From positions 1 through 43,941 of the forward strand of contig CAZUMJ010000026.1 of the NCBI GenBank assembly GCA_964621605.1: a stretch of DNA of 43,941 nt, in the 5' to 3' direction. The notes under the pieces were generated by a model. That model ran no database searches. It saw only the letters and a list, made by a program, of their open reading frames with translations, and was not told the origin of the DNA. A program made the position numbers and the translations under genes. Positions 7,344 to 16,300 of the stretch are shown here, piece after piece (positions within the stretch are counted from its first letter, which is position 1; every line of letters begins with the position of its first letter). This DNA is from CAZUMJ01 sp964621605 (lineage in GTDB: Bacteria > Actinomycetota > Acidimicrobiia > Acidimicrobiales > Iamiaceae).

Positions 7344-10300
7344 ATGGGATTCTTCAACCCTGATCTTCCCTGGCGTGAGTTGGAGCGCCGCCTGTCCGAC
7401 CGGACGACGACCAGACATACCAGTTCGGGTTCGGCTGGCGCTCAGCATCGCGACCCCGACCCGTCGATCAGGTCCGCGGCACGGCCGAGCGGTTATGCCG
7501 AACTGCACTGCCACTCCAGCTTCAGCTTCGGGGACGGGGCATCCTCGCCCGAGGCGCTCGTCGACGAAGCGGTCCGCCTCGGTCTCGACGCGCTGGCCCT
7601 CACCGATCACGACGGCCTCTACGGGGTGGTGCGCTTCGCCCAGGCGGCCGCGGCGGCCGGTCTCCCCACGGTGTTCGGTGCCGAGGTGACGCTCGGCGGG
7701 TCGGGTCGGGCCGTGGCAGGCCTCGCCGACCCACCGGGCGAGCATCTGGTGGTGTTGGCCGCTGGCCCGTCCGGGTATGCCGCGCTGTCTCGGGCGCTCA
7801 GCATCTCGCAGCTCGCCGGAGAGAAGGGCGCGCCGTGCACCACGCTCGAAGCGTTCGTCGAGGCTGGCCAGCAGGTCACAACCGCCCGTTCTGGTCTGCC
7901 ACCGCACGCCGACGACGGGTGGATGGTGCTCACCGGGTGTCGCAAGGGGGCGGTTCCGGCGGCGCTCGATGCCGCGGGGCCGGCCGCAGCGGCGCGGGCC
8001 CTCGACCAACTCGTCGCGGCCTTCGGACGCGACAGGGTGTGGGTCGAGCTGTGGGACCACGGCCAGCCGCTCGACGGCGCCCGCAACGACGCGCTCGCCG
8101 AACTGGCCGTCCGCGCAGGTGTCGGGGTCGTGGCCACCAACAACGTGCACTACGCCACGCCGGCAGACCGTCGCCTCGCGACCGCGTTGGCCGCGGTGCG
8201 GGCACGTCGCAGCCTCGACGAGCTCGACGGCTGGCTGCCCGCCGCGGGGGCGGCGCACCTCCGTGCTGCCTCCGAGCAGCGGCGCCGTTTCGCCCGCTAC
8301 CCGGGGGCGGTCGAGATGGCTGCCGAGCTGGCATCCGGGTGCGCGTTCGACCTGCGGCTGGTCGCCCCGGCGTTGCCGCCGTTTCCGTGCCCGGACGGGC
8401 TCGACGAGCTCACGTACCTCCGCCACCTCGTCGCCGAGGGCGCTCGCGCGCGCTACGGGCCGCGTCCGGCGGCGGGAAGTGCTCCTCCACACGACCCGAG
8501 TGGCGGAGCCGACCTCATCCATCGCGCCTGGGCACAACTCGACCATGAGCTGGGCGTCATCGGGCAGCTCGGCTTTCCCGGCTACTTCCTCGTCGTCTGG
8601 GACATCGTGCGGTTCTGCCGTGCCAACGACATCTACTGCCAAGGGCGCGGGTCGGCGGCCAACTCGGCGGTCTGCTTCGCGCTGGGCATCACGGCCGCAG
8701 ACGCGGTTCGCCTGGGGTTGCTGTTCGAACGCTTTCTGTCGCCGGGGCGTGACGGGCCGCCCGACATCGACGTCGACATCGAGAGCGGGCGTCGCGAAGA
8801 GGTCATCCAGTACGTGTACGAGCGCTACGGCCGGCATCACGCCGCGCAGGTCGCCAACGTCATCACCTATCGCCCTCGCTCCGCCGTGCGAGACATGGCG
8901 CGAGCGTTGGGGTTCGCTCCTGGGCAGCAAGATGCCTGGGCGAAGCAGATCGACCGGTGGGGTCGTCTCCCGGCCCCGACCTCTCCGTCCCACGTTGCCG
9001 CTCGCCCGGTCGAGTCACAGCCCGACCCGCGAGGGCCGTGGCACGGTACCGCGGCTCCTGTCGATCACGACATCCCCGACGCGGTGCTCGATCTGGCAGG
9101 CCAGGTGGTCAACGCTCCTCGCCATCTCGGCATCCACTCGGGCGGCATGGTCATCTGCGACCGACCGGTGGTGGAGGTGTGCCCGGTCGAGCATGCCCGC
9201 ATGCCGGGCCGCACGGTCCTGCAATGGGACAAGGACGACTGCGCAGCGGTGGGGTTGGTCAAGTTCGATCTGCTCGGCCTCGGGATGCTCACGGCCGTGC
9301 ACCACGCGGTCGACTTCATCCGCGAGCACCGCGGCTACGAGCTCGACTTGGCACAGCTGCCACAAGAAGACGCGGTCTACGACATGTTGTGCGCGGCCGA
9401 CACGGTCGGCGTGTTCCAGGTCGAGTCCCGTGCCCAGATGGCCACCTTGCCGCGGCTGCGGCCCCGCACCTTCTACGACTTGGTGGTCGAGGTGGCGCTC
9501 ATCCGCCCAGGTCCCATCCAAGGCGGGTCGGTACACCCCTACATCCGGCGGCGCAACGGCACCGAGCCGGTCACCTACCTGCACCCGCTCCTCGAGCCCG
9601 CACTCGCCAAGACGCTCGGTGTGCCGCTCTTCCAAGAGCAGCTCATGCAGATCGCCATCGACGTGGCCGGGTTCAGTCCGGCAGAGGCAGACGAGCTCCG
9701 CCAGGCGATGGGTGCCAAACGCAGCCGGGCACGCATGGAGGCGATCCGTGGCCGCCTCTTCGCGGGGATGGCCGAGCGGGGCATCAGCGACCCGGTGGCC
9801 GAGCAGATCTGGGAGAAGCTCGCCGCGTTCGCCAACTACGGCTTTCCCGAGAGCCATTCGGTGAGCTTCGCCTACCTCGTCTACTCGTCGTCGTGGATCA
9901 AGCTGCACGAGCCGGCGGCGTTCTGCGCGGCACTCCTGAACGCGCAGCCGATGGGCTTCTACTCTCCGCACACGCTGGTGCAGGACGCACGCCGCCACGG
10001 TGTGGTGGTGCATGGTCCGGCGGTCAACCGTTCTGGCGCGGCCGCCACGCTGGAGCCGTGTGAGGGGTCACACCACGACCTGGCGGTGCGGCTCGGGTTG
10101 GGGTCGGTCCGGGGGGTCGGCGCGGGGATGGCGGCACTGATCGTGGCGGAGCGAAAGACGGGCGGCCCGTATCAAGACATGGCCGATCTGGCCCAACGCA
10201 CCGGTCTGGGTCGTGTGCAGCTCGAGGCGTTGGCCACCGCGGGTGCGTGCGTCTTCGACGATCACGCCGAGGTCGGTCTCGAGGTCGGTCCCGAGGTTGG

Positions 10301-10874
10301 TCCCGAGGCCGGTCCCGAGGTCGGTCCTCGACGTGCGAGGTCGTCTCGTTCCGGTCGTCGGGCCGCGATCTGGGCGGCCGGCGCTGCGGCGCAGACCCGG
10401 CCCGGTCGTCTCCCGGGGATCGTGACCGGCGTCGACGCTCCGGCCCTGCCCGGCATGTCAGCGCAAGAAGAAGCGGTCGCGGACCTGTGGGCGACGGGGG
10501 TGAGCGCGAACGGTCACCCCACCCGGTTCGTGCGCGACGTGCTCGACCGTCTGGGGGTCGTGCCCGCGGCCGGCCTACGAAGCCACCCCGCTCCCGCCAA
10601 GATCGTGGTGGGTGGGGTGGTGACGCACCGGCAACGCCCAGCGACCGCTGGCGGGACGATGTTCGTGAACCTCGAAGACGAGACCGGCCTCATCAACGTG
10701 GTCGTCTCGCAGGGGTGCTGGGTCAGGCACCGGCAGGTGGCGGTGCGCGCCCCGGCGTTGTTGGTGCGGGGGCGGTTGGAACGTGCCGAGGGAGTGGTCA
10801 ACGTCGTGGCCGAGCGGATCGAGCCCTTACCTCTCGCCACCGGTGGGCGGCTCCACGCCCGCAACTTCCGCTGA
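7344..10874 (+). CDS. dnaE2: Error-prone DNA polymerase DnaE2, 1176 aa
   Basis: Catalytic C-family polymerase of the SOS mutasome, doing lesion bypass with ImuB and ImuA'. Order: short N-terminal helix (WRELERRLSD); PHP domain from about residue 52 (YAELHCHSSFSFGDGASSPE, LTDHDG); palm with GRGSAANSAVCFALGIT and the catalytic PDIDVDI at 473-479 (Asp474 and Asp476); fingers with GPIQGGSVHPYIRRR; helix-hairpin-helix region; and a C-terminal OB fold (VVGGVVTHRQR...FVNLEDETGLINVVV). It is longer than typical because of an insertion near residues 975-1005 that includes five EVGP-like repeats. ATG 7344 coincides with the predicted +1 of the SOS promoter. It lies 2.6 kb from imuA'-imuB rather than in one operon. 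Confidence 0.96.
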   Translation: MGFFNPDLPWRELERRLSDRTTTRHTSSGSAGAQHRDPDPSIRSAARPSGYAELHCHSSFSFGDGASSPEALVDEAVRLGLDALALTDHDGLYGVVRFAQAAAAAGLPTVFGAEVTLGGSGRAVAGLADPPGEHLVVLAAGPSGYAALSRALSISQLAGEKGAPCTTLEAFVEAGQQVTTARSGLPPHADDGWMVLTGCRKGAVPAALDAAGPAAAARALDQLVAAFGRDRVWVELWDHGQPLDGARNDALAELAVRAGVGVVATNNVHYATPADRRLATALAAVRARRSLDELDGWLPAAGAAHLRAASEQRRRFARYPGAVEMAAELASGCAFDLRLVAPALPPFPCPDGLDELTYLRHLVAEGARARYGPRPAAGSAPPHDPSGGADLIHRAWAQLDHELGVIGQLGFPGYFLVVWDIVRFCRANDIYCQGRGSAANSAVCFALGITAADAVRLGLLFERFLSPGRDGPPDIDVDIESGRREEVIQYVYERYGRHHAAQVANVITYRPRSAVRDMARALGFAPGQQDAWAKQIDRWGRLPAPTSPSHVAARPVESQPDPRGPWHGTAAPVDHDIPDAVLDLAGQVVNAPRHLGIHSGGMVICDRPVVEVCPVEHARMPGRTVLQWDKDDCAAVGLVKFDLLGLGMLTAVHHAVDFIREHRGYELDLAQLPQEDAVYDMLCAADTVGVFQVESRAQMATLPRLRPRTFYDLVVEVALIRPGPIQGGSVHPYIRRRNGTEPVTYLHPLLEPALAKTLGVPLFQEQLMQIAIDVAGFSPAEADELRQAMGAKRSRARMEAIRGRLFAGMAERGISDPVAEQIWEKLAAFANYGFPESHSVSFAYLVYSSSWIKLHEPAAFCAALLNAQPMGFYSPHTLVQDARRHGVVVHGPAVNRSGAAATLEPCEGSHHDLAVRLGLGSVRGVGAGMAALIVAERKTGGPYQDMADLAQRTGLGRVQLEALATAGACVFDDHAEVGLEVGPEVGPEAGPEVGPRRARSSRSGRRAAIWAAGAAAQTRPGRLPGIVTGVDAPALPGMSAQEEAVADLWATGVSANGHPTRFVRDVLDRLGVVPAAGLRSHPAPAKIVVGGVVTHRQRPATAGGTMFVNLEDETGLINVVVSQGCWVRHRQVAVRAPALLVRGRLERAEGVVNVVAERIEPLPLATGGRLHARNFR
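10269..10328 (+). repeat. 12-bp tandem repeat coding EVGP units in dnaE2
   Basis: Five units of GAGGTCGGTCCC (with substitutions) encode EVGL, EVGP, EVGP, EAGP, EVGP at residues 976-995, between the helix-hairpin-helix region and the OB fold. Being in multiples of three, copy number could vary without a frameshift. Confidence 0.85.
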
Positions 10875-10898
10875 GATGCGAGCGCTGCCTCCGCTGCG

Positions 10899-10965
10899 CT
10901 TCTGGGCACCGATTCGGTGCGTCTGTGGGTGTCCGCGGTACTTCTGGGCACCGATTCGGTGCGTC
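10899..10965. repeat. Two 25-bp direct repeats, each an internal palindrome
   Basis: A 25-bp sequence at 10899-10923 recurs exactly at 10941-10965. Its core GCACCGATTCGGTGC has perfect 7-bp arms. A degenerate inverted third core (AAATCGGTGCC) follows at 10974-10984. They lie between the dnaE2 stop and the convergent Usp-like gene, so they may be REP-like elements, transcript-end hairpins or an operator cluster. Confidence 0.75.
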
Positions 10966-10997
10966 CACGGGCGAAATCGGTGCCGAGAACAGGAAGG

Positions 10998-11039
10998 GCC
11001 CCGGGCCCCGCTCGGAAGGGAAGGAGCAGAGCCCGGGGC
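10998..11039. terminator. GC-rich hairpin between dnaE2 and the Usp-like gene
   Basis: GCCCCGGGC (10998-11006) pairs with GCCCGGGGC (11031-11039) across a 24-nt loop. The site lies between convergent genes. No T-run is present, as is usual in high-GC actinobacteria. The long loop lowers certainty. Confidence 0.4.
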
Positions 11040-11100
11040 TGCGCACCGGGGGCCGGGACACGACCGGGACGGGGAGGCCTCGGCGTGGTGCGCGAGCCGG

Positions 11101-11526
11101 TCAGCCGACCGCCTGCGAGGTCGCCCGAGCGACGATGATCTCGACCGGCAGCGAGGTCTCGCGCTGCAGACGGTTCGGGACGTCGACCTTGAGCCATTGC
11201 GAGAGGCCAGGTGGCAGCGTGCACACCAGCACGCCGTCGAAGTGCTCGCCTCGTCGTGTGAGTAGCCCGACTGCTCGCATCGGGTTCGACTCGCCGACCT
11301 CGCCGGTCGCGTCGAGCCCGTCGCTGTGCAGTCGTTCGAGCCCCGCTGCGAGACGCTCGGCCGCGCGCGCCGCGGCTTCATCAGGAGCGGCGTGGTGATC
11401 CGCGGGGTGGTGCACCGGCACGAGCAAGTGGAACGAGCTGGGGCCTTCGGCGGCTAGCTCCGCGACGCGGTGCAGGAGCTCGGGTGACCCCAAGGTCCGG
11501 TGAGCGACGATCAGGTAGCGGTGCAC
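11101..11526 (-). CDS. UspA-like universal-stress-fold protein, 141 aa
   Basis: Single alpha/beta domain of the universal-stress type: opening strand HRYLIVAHRTL, a second strand FHLLVPVHHP, a helical middle (DEAAARAAERLAAGLERL), FDGVLVCTLPPGLSQWLKVDVP and a final LPVEIIV strand. The ATP-binding G-2x-G-9x-G(S/T) motif of ATP-binding Usp proteins is not clear, so it may be a non-nucleotide-binding member. Start is GTG 11526, preceded by an AAGGGG-like Shine-Dalgarno. It converges on dnaE2 and is divergent from msrA, which suggests but does not prove a stress-related role. Confidence 0.7.
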   Translation of the reverse strand: MHRYLIVAHRTLGSPELLHRVAELAAEGPSSFHLLVPVHHPADHHAAPDEAAARAAERLAAGLERLHSDGLDATGEVGESNPMRAVGLLTRRGEHFDGVLVCTLPPGLSQWLKVDVPNRLQRETSLPVEIIVARATSQAVG

Positions 11527-11643
11527 GGCGACCCCTTCGCTTGTTCCGGCGACACCGGCGGAGGTGCCGCGCGCTCCACGCTAGGACGGATCTCGCCGCT
11601 TGGCGAGGGATGTGCACGACGACGCATGTGCACGTTGGCTCCA

Positions 11644-11649
11644 TAGGCT
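11644..11649 (+). promoter_or_regulatory. -10 element TAGGCT, leaderless promoter of msrA
   Basis: TAGGCT ends six bases before ATG 11656. The predicted transcript starts on the A of the start codon. Confidence 0.55.
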
Positions 11650-11655
11650 GGGCAC

Positions 11656-12306
11656 ATGTGGTTCGGACGCGGTGAACCGACGATGCCAGCTCCCGGTGAG
11701 GCGCTCGCGGGTCGTGCAGATGCGATGCCGGTAGGGCCGGCGCATCTCGTGACGGGCAACCCCATGACCCCGCCCTTCCCCGCCGAGATGGAATCGGCGG
11801 TGCTGGGTCTCGGGTGCTTCTGGGGCGCGGAACGCCTCTTCTGGCAGCTCGATGGCGTGTGGACGACCGCCGTTGGGTACGCCGGCGGCACCACTCCCAA
11901 CCCGACCTACGAAGAGGTGTGCTCCGGCCGCACCGGGCACGCCGAGGTGGTGCTCGTCGTGTTCGACCCGCGGGTGCTTCCGTTCGGCTCGCTCCTGCGC
12001 ACCTTCTGGGAGGCGCACGACCCCACCCAAGGCATGCGCCAGGGCAACGACGTCGGGACGCAATACCGGTCGATCGTGCTCACCGCATCCGACGAGCAGG
12101 CGGCCGCAGCGGCGTCGAGTCGAGACAGCTTCCAGCGGGCACTCGCAGACGCAGGCCGCGCCGCGATCACGACCGAGCTCTCGCCGCTCGGCACCTTCTT
12201 CTACGCCGAGGACTACCACCAGCAGTACCTCGCCAAGAATCCGAACGGCTATTGCGGTCTGGCAGGTACCGGCGTGACCTGCCCGCTTCCCTCAGCTGGC
12301 GCCTGA
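11656..12306 (+). CDS. msrA: Peptide methionine sulfoxide reductase MsrA, 216 aa
   Basis: Reduces the S-epimer of methionine sulfoxide in proteins or free methionine. The nucleophile motif GCFWG is at 53-57 (Cys54), followed by GYAGGTTPNPTYEEVCSGRTGHAE, the substrate pocket FWEAHDPTQGMRQGNDVGTQYRS, and YHQQYL near the C-terminus. Cys200 and Cys209 in GYCGLAGTGVTC match the two resolving cysteines of the long-form (E. coli-like) enzyme recycled by thioredoxin. The N-terminal extension of about 45 residues is also usual in long forms. It stands alone with its own leaderless promoter. No MsrB is adjacent. Confidence 0.96.
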   Translation: MWFGRGEPTMPAPGEALAGRADAMPVGPAHLVTGNPMTPPFPAEMESAVLGLGCFWGAERLFWQLDGVWTTAVGYAGGTTPNPTYEEVCSGRTGHAEVVLVVFDPRVLPFGSLLRTFWEAHDPTQGMRQGNDVGTQYRSIVLTASDEQAAAAASSRDSFQRALADAGRAAITTELSPLGTFFYAEDYHQQYLAKNPNGYCGLAGTGVTCPLPSAGA

Positions 12307-12367
12307 CAGGCCGCTCGCTGGAAATGACGGAACGCCCGTCGGCTTTCTGCTGACGCGAGGTGCCTCC

Positions 12368-12373
12368 TAGCAT
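12368..12373 (+). promoter_or_regulatory. -10 element TAGCAT
   Basis: TAGCAT lies eight bases before GTG 12382, giving a 0-2 nt leader. Confidence 0.4.
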
Positions 12374-12381
12374 CGGACGTC

Positions 12382-13308
12382 GTGGCCGACCGCAACCCGT
12401 CAAAGAAGCGCCGTCAGACGCAGAACCGAGCGGCTCGAGACGCCCGCAGCGCGCGCAGCGCAGCCGCCGGGCGAAGCACCGACGACATCGTTGACGACGC
12501 GCCCACATCCACCGCATCGACCGGCAGCATCTTCAGTCGCAAGCGCGGCTCCGCTGCCGGCTCCGGTACGTCGGGTCGTCCGTCGCGCACGGCGACCGGC
12601 GTGGCGCGGGCCACGGGAACCGCAGCCCGTCCGGCACGCGTGGCAGCGACGAAGGCCGCCGAGGCCAAGGCAGCCGGTGGCAAGGGTGGCGCGGCGCGAG
12701 ACCCCAAGGCGACCTCCGGGAGCGGGGCATCCAAGGCTGCTGCAACGACCGTCGTGCCACCACGACGCCCGCTTCCGCCGTGGGCTGACCGATTCGGCGG
12801 CAACGAGCCCGGTGGTCGCATGATCCTGCTTGCGTTCCTCATGAGCGTGTTGGCGTCGGTGCTGGCGTGTGTGATGAAGGTCGTCGCGTACACCGAGACC
12901 GTGAACGGGAAGCAGGTCACCCACGCGGTCACGGCGTTGCACTTCGGGGTGGGTCGAGGGCTCAGCATCGTCGCACCTGCACCGGTCGCGGTCGGGCTCT
13001 CGATTCTCATCGCCCGTCCAGAGAACCGCCGACGCACCTGGTACTTCGGTGCGGCCGCGCTGTTCCTCGTGACCTTCACGACCGGGTTCCTCTATCTGCC
13101 CGCATTCGGCGTCATGGTGTGGGGCTGCATGCAGGCGCGCAAGGCAGCGCTGGCCGAGGTCGGCGGTGACCCGAAGGCGTTGCGAGCTCGCGACCGTGCG
13201 GCGCTTCGGCGTGACCGTGACGAGCCGGTGGACGATGGCGAGCTCGAATACGGCGACGAGCTCGTCGATGAGCTGGACGAAGGGGTAGGCGGCGACGCCG
13301 ACCGCTGA
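12382..13308 (+). CDS. Membrane protein with long basic Ala-rich N-terminal tail, 308 aa
   Basis: The first 130 residues are low-complexity, rich in Ala, Arg, Lys, Thr and Gly (starting VADRNPSKKRRQTQNRAARD), and likely disordered. A membrane domain follows with about three hydrophobic segments near 148-172, 194-212 and 222-250. The tail is acidic and charged (DDGELEYGDELVDELDEG). The tails have opposite charge, so intramolecular or partner electrostatic contacts are possible. The family was not recognised. GTG 12382 is taken because of the upstream -10 element; no Shine-Dalgarno is visible. It ends five bases from the convergent cyclic-di-GMP gene, leaving no room for a separate terminator. 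Confidence 0.75.
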   Translation: MADRNPSKKRRQTQNRAARDARSARSAAAGRSTDDIVDDAPTSTASTGSIFSRKRGSAAGSGTSGRPSRTATGVARATGTAARPARVAATKAAEAKAAGGKGGAARDPKATSGSGASKAAATTVVPPRRPLPPWADRFGGNEPGGRMILLAFLMSVLASVLACVMKVVAYTETVNGKQVTHAVTALHFGVGRGLSIVAPAPVAVGLSILIARPENRRRTWYFGAAALFLVTFTTGFLYLPAFGVMVWGCMQARKAALAEVGGDPKALRARDRAALRRDRDEPVDDGELEYGDELVDELDEGVGGDADR

Positions 13309-13313
13309 GGCGG

Positions 13314-16300
13314 CTACAGGGCGGGGCCGGCGGAGGCGCCGATGTCTCCGGCACGGGTCTGCCGTACGTCGAACCCTGCCAGCACGTCGAGTTGCTCGGC
13401 AGGAACGGCTTTCGAGAACAAGAAGCCTTGGCCGAGCGTGCAGTCGAGTCGCTGCAGCTCGCGCAGGTGTAGCGGGGTCTCGACGCCCTCGGCGATCGAG
13501 ATGCGGTCCAGCGTCGTTGCCAGGTTCACGACCGTGGCCACGATGGCCGAGTCTTCCGCCTCACGTCCGAGGCCGTCGATGAAGCTGCGGTCGATCTTCA
13601 ACACGTCGATCGGGAAGCGCTTCAAGTAGCTGAGCGACGAGTAGCCGGTGCCGAAGTCGTCGATCGCCAGCGTCACGCCGAGCGTGCGAAGCCTGCTGAG
13701 GACGCCGAGCGAGTGATCGACGTCGTCCATGAGCGCACTCTCGGTTATCTCCAGGCAGACGAAGTTCGGCGGCACGTCCGCGTGCTGCAGGATCGCAGCG
13801 ACATCGGCGACGAAGTCGCCCCGAGCCAGCGAACGCGCCGAGACGTTCACCCCGAGTACCGGGGTCAACGGCCCGTATTGGGCATGCCAGCGCGACACCT
13901 GGGCGACGGCTTCGGTGAGCACCCAACGGCCGAGGTCGTGGATGATGCCGGCTTCCTCTGCAACGGGGATGAAGCGCCCGGGGAGCACCAACCCGTCGGT
14001 GGGATGGTTCCAACGCACCAGGGCCTCGGCGGCGAGGAACTGGCCCGATTCCAGGTCGACGATCGGCTGGTAGTGCAGCACGAGCTGGTCGAGGCTGAGG
14101 GCCTCGCGCAAGGCCATCTCGGTACGGAGCCGGGTCACGGCCCGTGACCGCATCGTGTCGTCGAACAACTCGACCCGATTGCGTCCCCGCTCCTTCGCCC
14201 GGTACATGGCCGCGTCGGCGTCGCGCAGCAGCGTCTCCGTCGACATGCCCGGTTGGTCGGCGACGGCGATGCCGATGCTGACCGTGGTGTGGATCTCTGC
14301 CCGCCCGACCTGCAGCGCGGCGGCAAGCTCCTCACGGATGCGCTGCGCCACGTCGAACGCAGCATCGATGCTCGCCAGGTCCTCGCAGAGCACCGTGAAC
14401 TCGTCGCCGCCGAAGCGGGCGATCGTGTCGTCAGGGCGCAGGAGCCGCTGGAGCCGTTCGGTGACCGACACGAGGATGCGGTCGCCGGCGCCGTGGCCGA
14501 GGCTGTCGTTCACGACCTTGAAATGGTCGACGTCGAGGAAGAACACGGCGAGGAGGTTGCCGCCGTCCTCGAGCCTGTGAAGTGCCCGATTGAGGCGGTC
14601 GACGAACAGAGCGCGGTTCGGGAGCCCCGTCAGCTCGTCGTGCAAAGCCTGGTGACGGGCGTCGTGCTCGACCTCCCGGCGGGCGATGGCGAGCCCGAGC
14701 GTGCTCGCCATCGAATGCAGGAACGACGCTTCGTCGACACGGAAACGGCGCGCATCGTCGGCGCGGACGAGCAGGATGCCGAACGGGCGATGGCCGTCGC
14801 TCACACGCACGGCGAGCGCGGTGGCGTCGCCGGCGGCGGGGACGGATGACGGATGCGGCGCCCGGGTCTGTGACACGTTCGCCGGGAGCAGGGCGATGTG
14901 CGCCGCCGTCGCAGGGTCGGGGAGCGGTGCTTCGAGTGAGTCGAGCGCGACGTGCACGAGCTCATCTGTGGTGAGGCACGCCCGCAGGAGCGGGTGGGCA
15001 CGCAGCTGACCGATAGGTCCGGGCTCGGGCAGGGGGAGCCCTTCGCCAGCGGTGAGCTCGACCCCGCCGGCGTCGTCGACGAAGTAGAGCACGCACGACG
15101 CCACGCTGAGGGTCTCGCGGACCAGAGCGGCGGTTCGTTCCGCCAGCTGTTGCACCGTCCCGCCCGCCAGCGCGTCGCGGCCGAGCTCGGCGACCGCAGC
15201 TTGCTGCACGTTGCTCGCGAGCACGATCTGCTCGGCGACGTGGCGTTGGGTGATGTCGTGGCAGTTGACGACCACGCCGGCGATGGTCGGCTCGTGCAGC
15301 AGGTTGATGGCGTGGACGTCCATCCACCGCCACGTGTCGTTCGCGTGCCGGAGGCGCAGGGTGAGCCGCGTGGTGTCGCCCCCGCGGGTGAGCTTCAGAA
15401 GCGCAGCCCCGGCAGCGGAACCGTCCTCGGGGTGCACCCAGTCACGCAAGGTGCGCGAGACCGCCGCGTGTTGATCGACACCGAGGATCGTCTCGACCGC
15501 CGGGCTCACGTAGGTGAGCTGCTCGTCGAGGCCGATGATCGCGACGAGGTCGGAGGAGTGCCGCACGAGGGACTCGAAGCGACGCTCGCGCTCGCGGACA
15601 CGCTGCCGGTTGCGCTCGGCTTCCCGTGCGAGGTCCACCATGCGGGCGAGGATGATCACGGACAGCACGCCCGACGGCAGCAGCAGGCTCGTGCTCGCTC
15701 GGTGCACCGCCTGCGCTTCGTCCAGCATGATCACGAACGGGGTGGTGAGCAGCGAGATGCCGAGCAGGCAGATACGGACCGGCCCGAGACGTCCCGCTGT
15801 CGACGGCACGGGCAAGGTGAGCTCACCCATCGAAGGGTCGATCGCGGCGGTCCCGATCAGGAGGTAGCCGACAGCGGTGACGTTGCGCGAGAGACCGGGC
15901 AGGTGGCCGTGCGCGGTTGCCATCGCGAGCATTACGTCGCCGACGAGGCAGATGCTCGTGCCGATCAGGAGGAGCCGCCACGAGATCGACGGCTTCGAGG
16001 ACGTGAACGTCAGGTGGAGCAGCGCGACGAGGAGGAGGAGGTCGAGCAGTGGATAGATCGAGACCAGCGCGAGCGTCTGGCGGGGGAGATCGGTTCCCGT
16101 GAACGCGGGCTGCAGCAGGGCGCGAGAAGCGACGAACGCCGCGGCGGTGCACACGATGACCGCGTCGAGGAGGCTGTCGATGTCGAGCGGTGTGCCCCGT
16201 CCGCGCAGCACGAGGTAGACCGCGAGCGCGACCAGCGGGACGGCCGGTACGTGCGGGATGGCAGGTATGAGTGCGTGCCCTTCGGCCAACGGATTGGCTT

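Noticed and set aside
7777..10063. Alternative-frame plus-strand ORFs inside dnaE2
   Set aside because: Low-complexity Arg/Ser/Pro-rich shadows of a clearly conserved polymerase frame.
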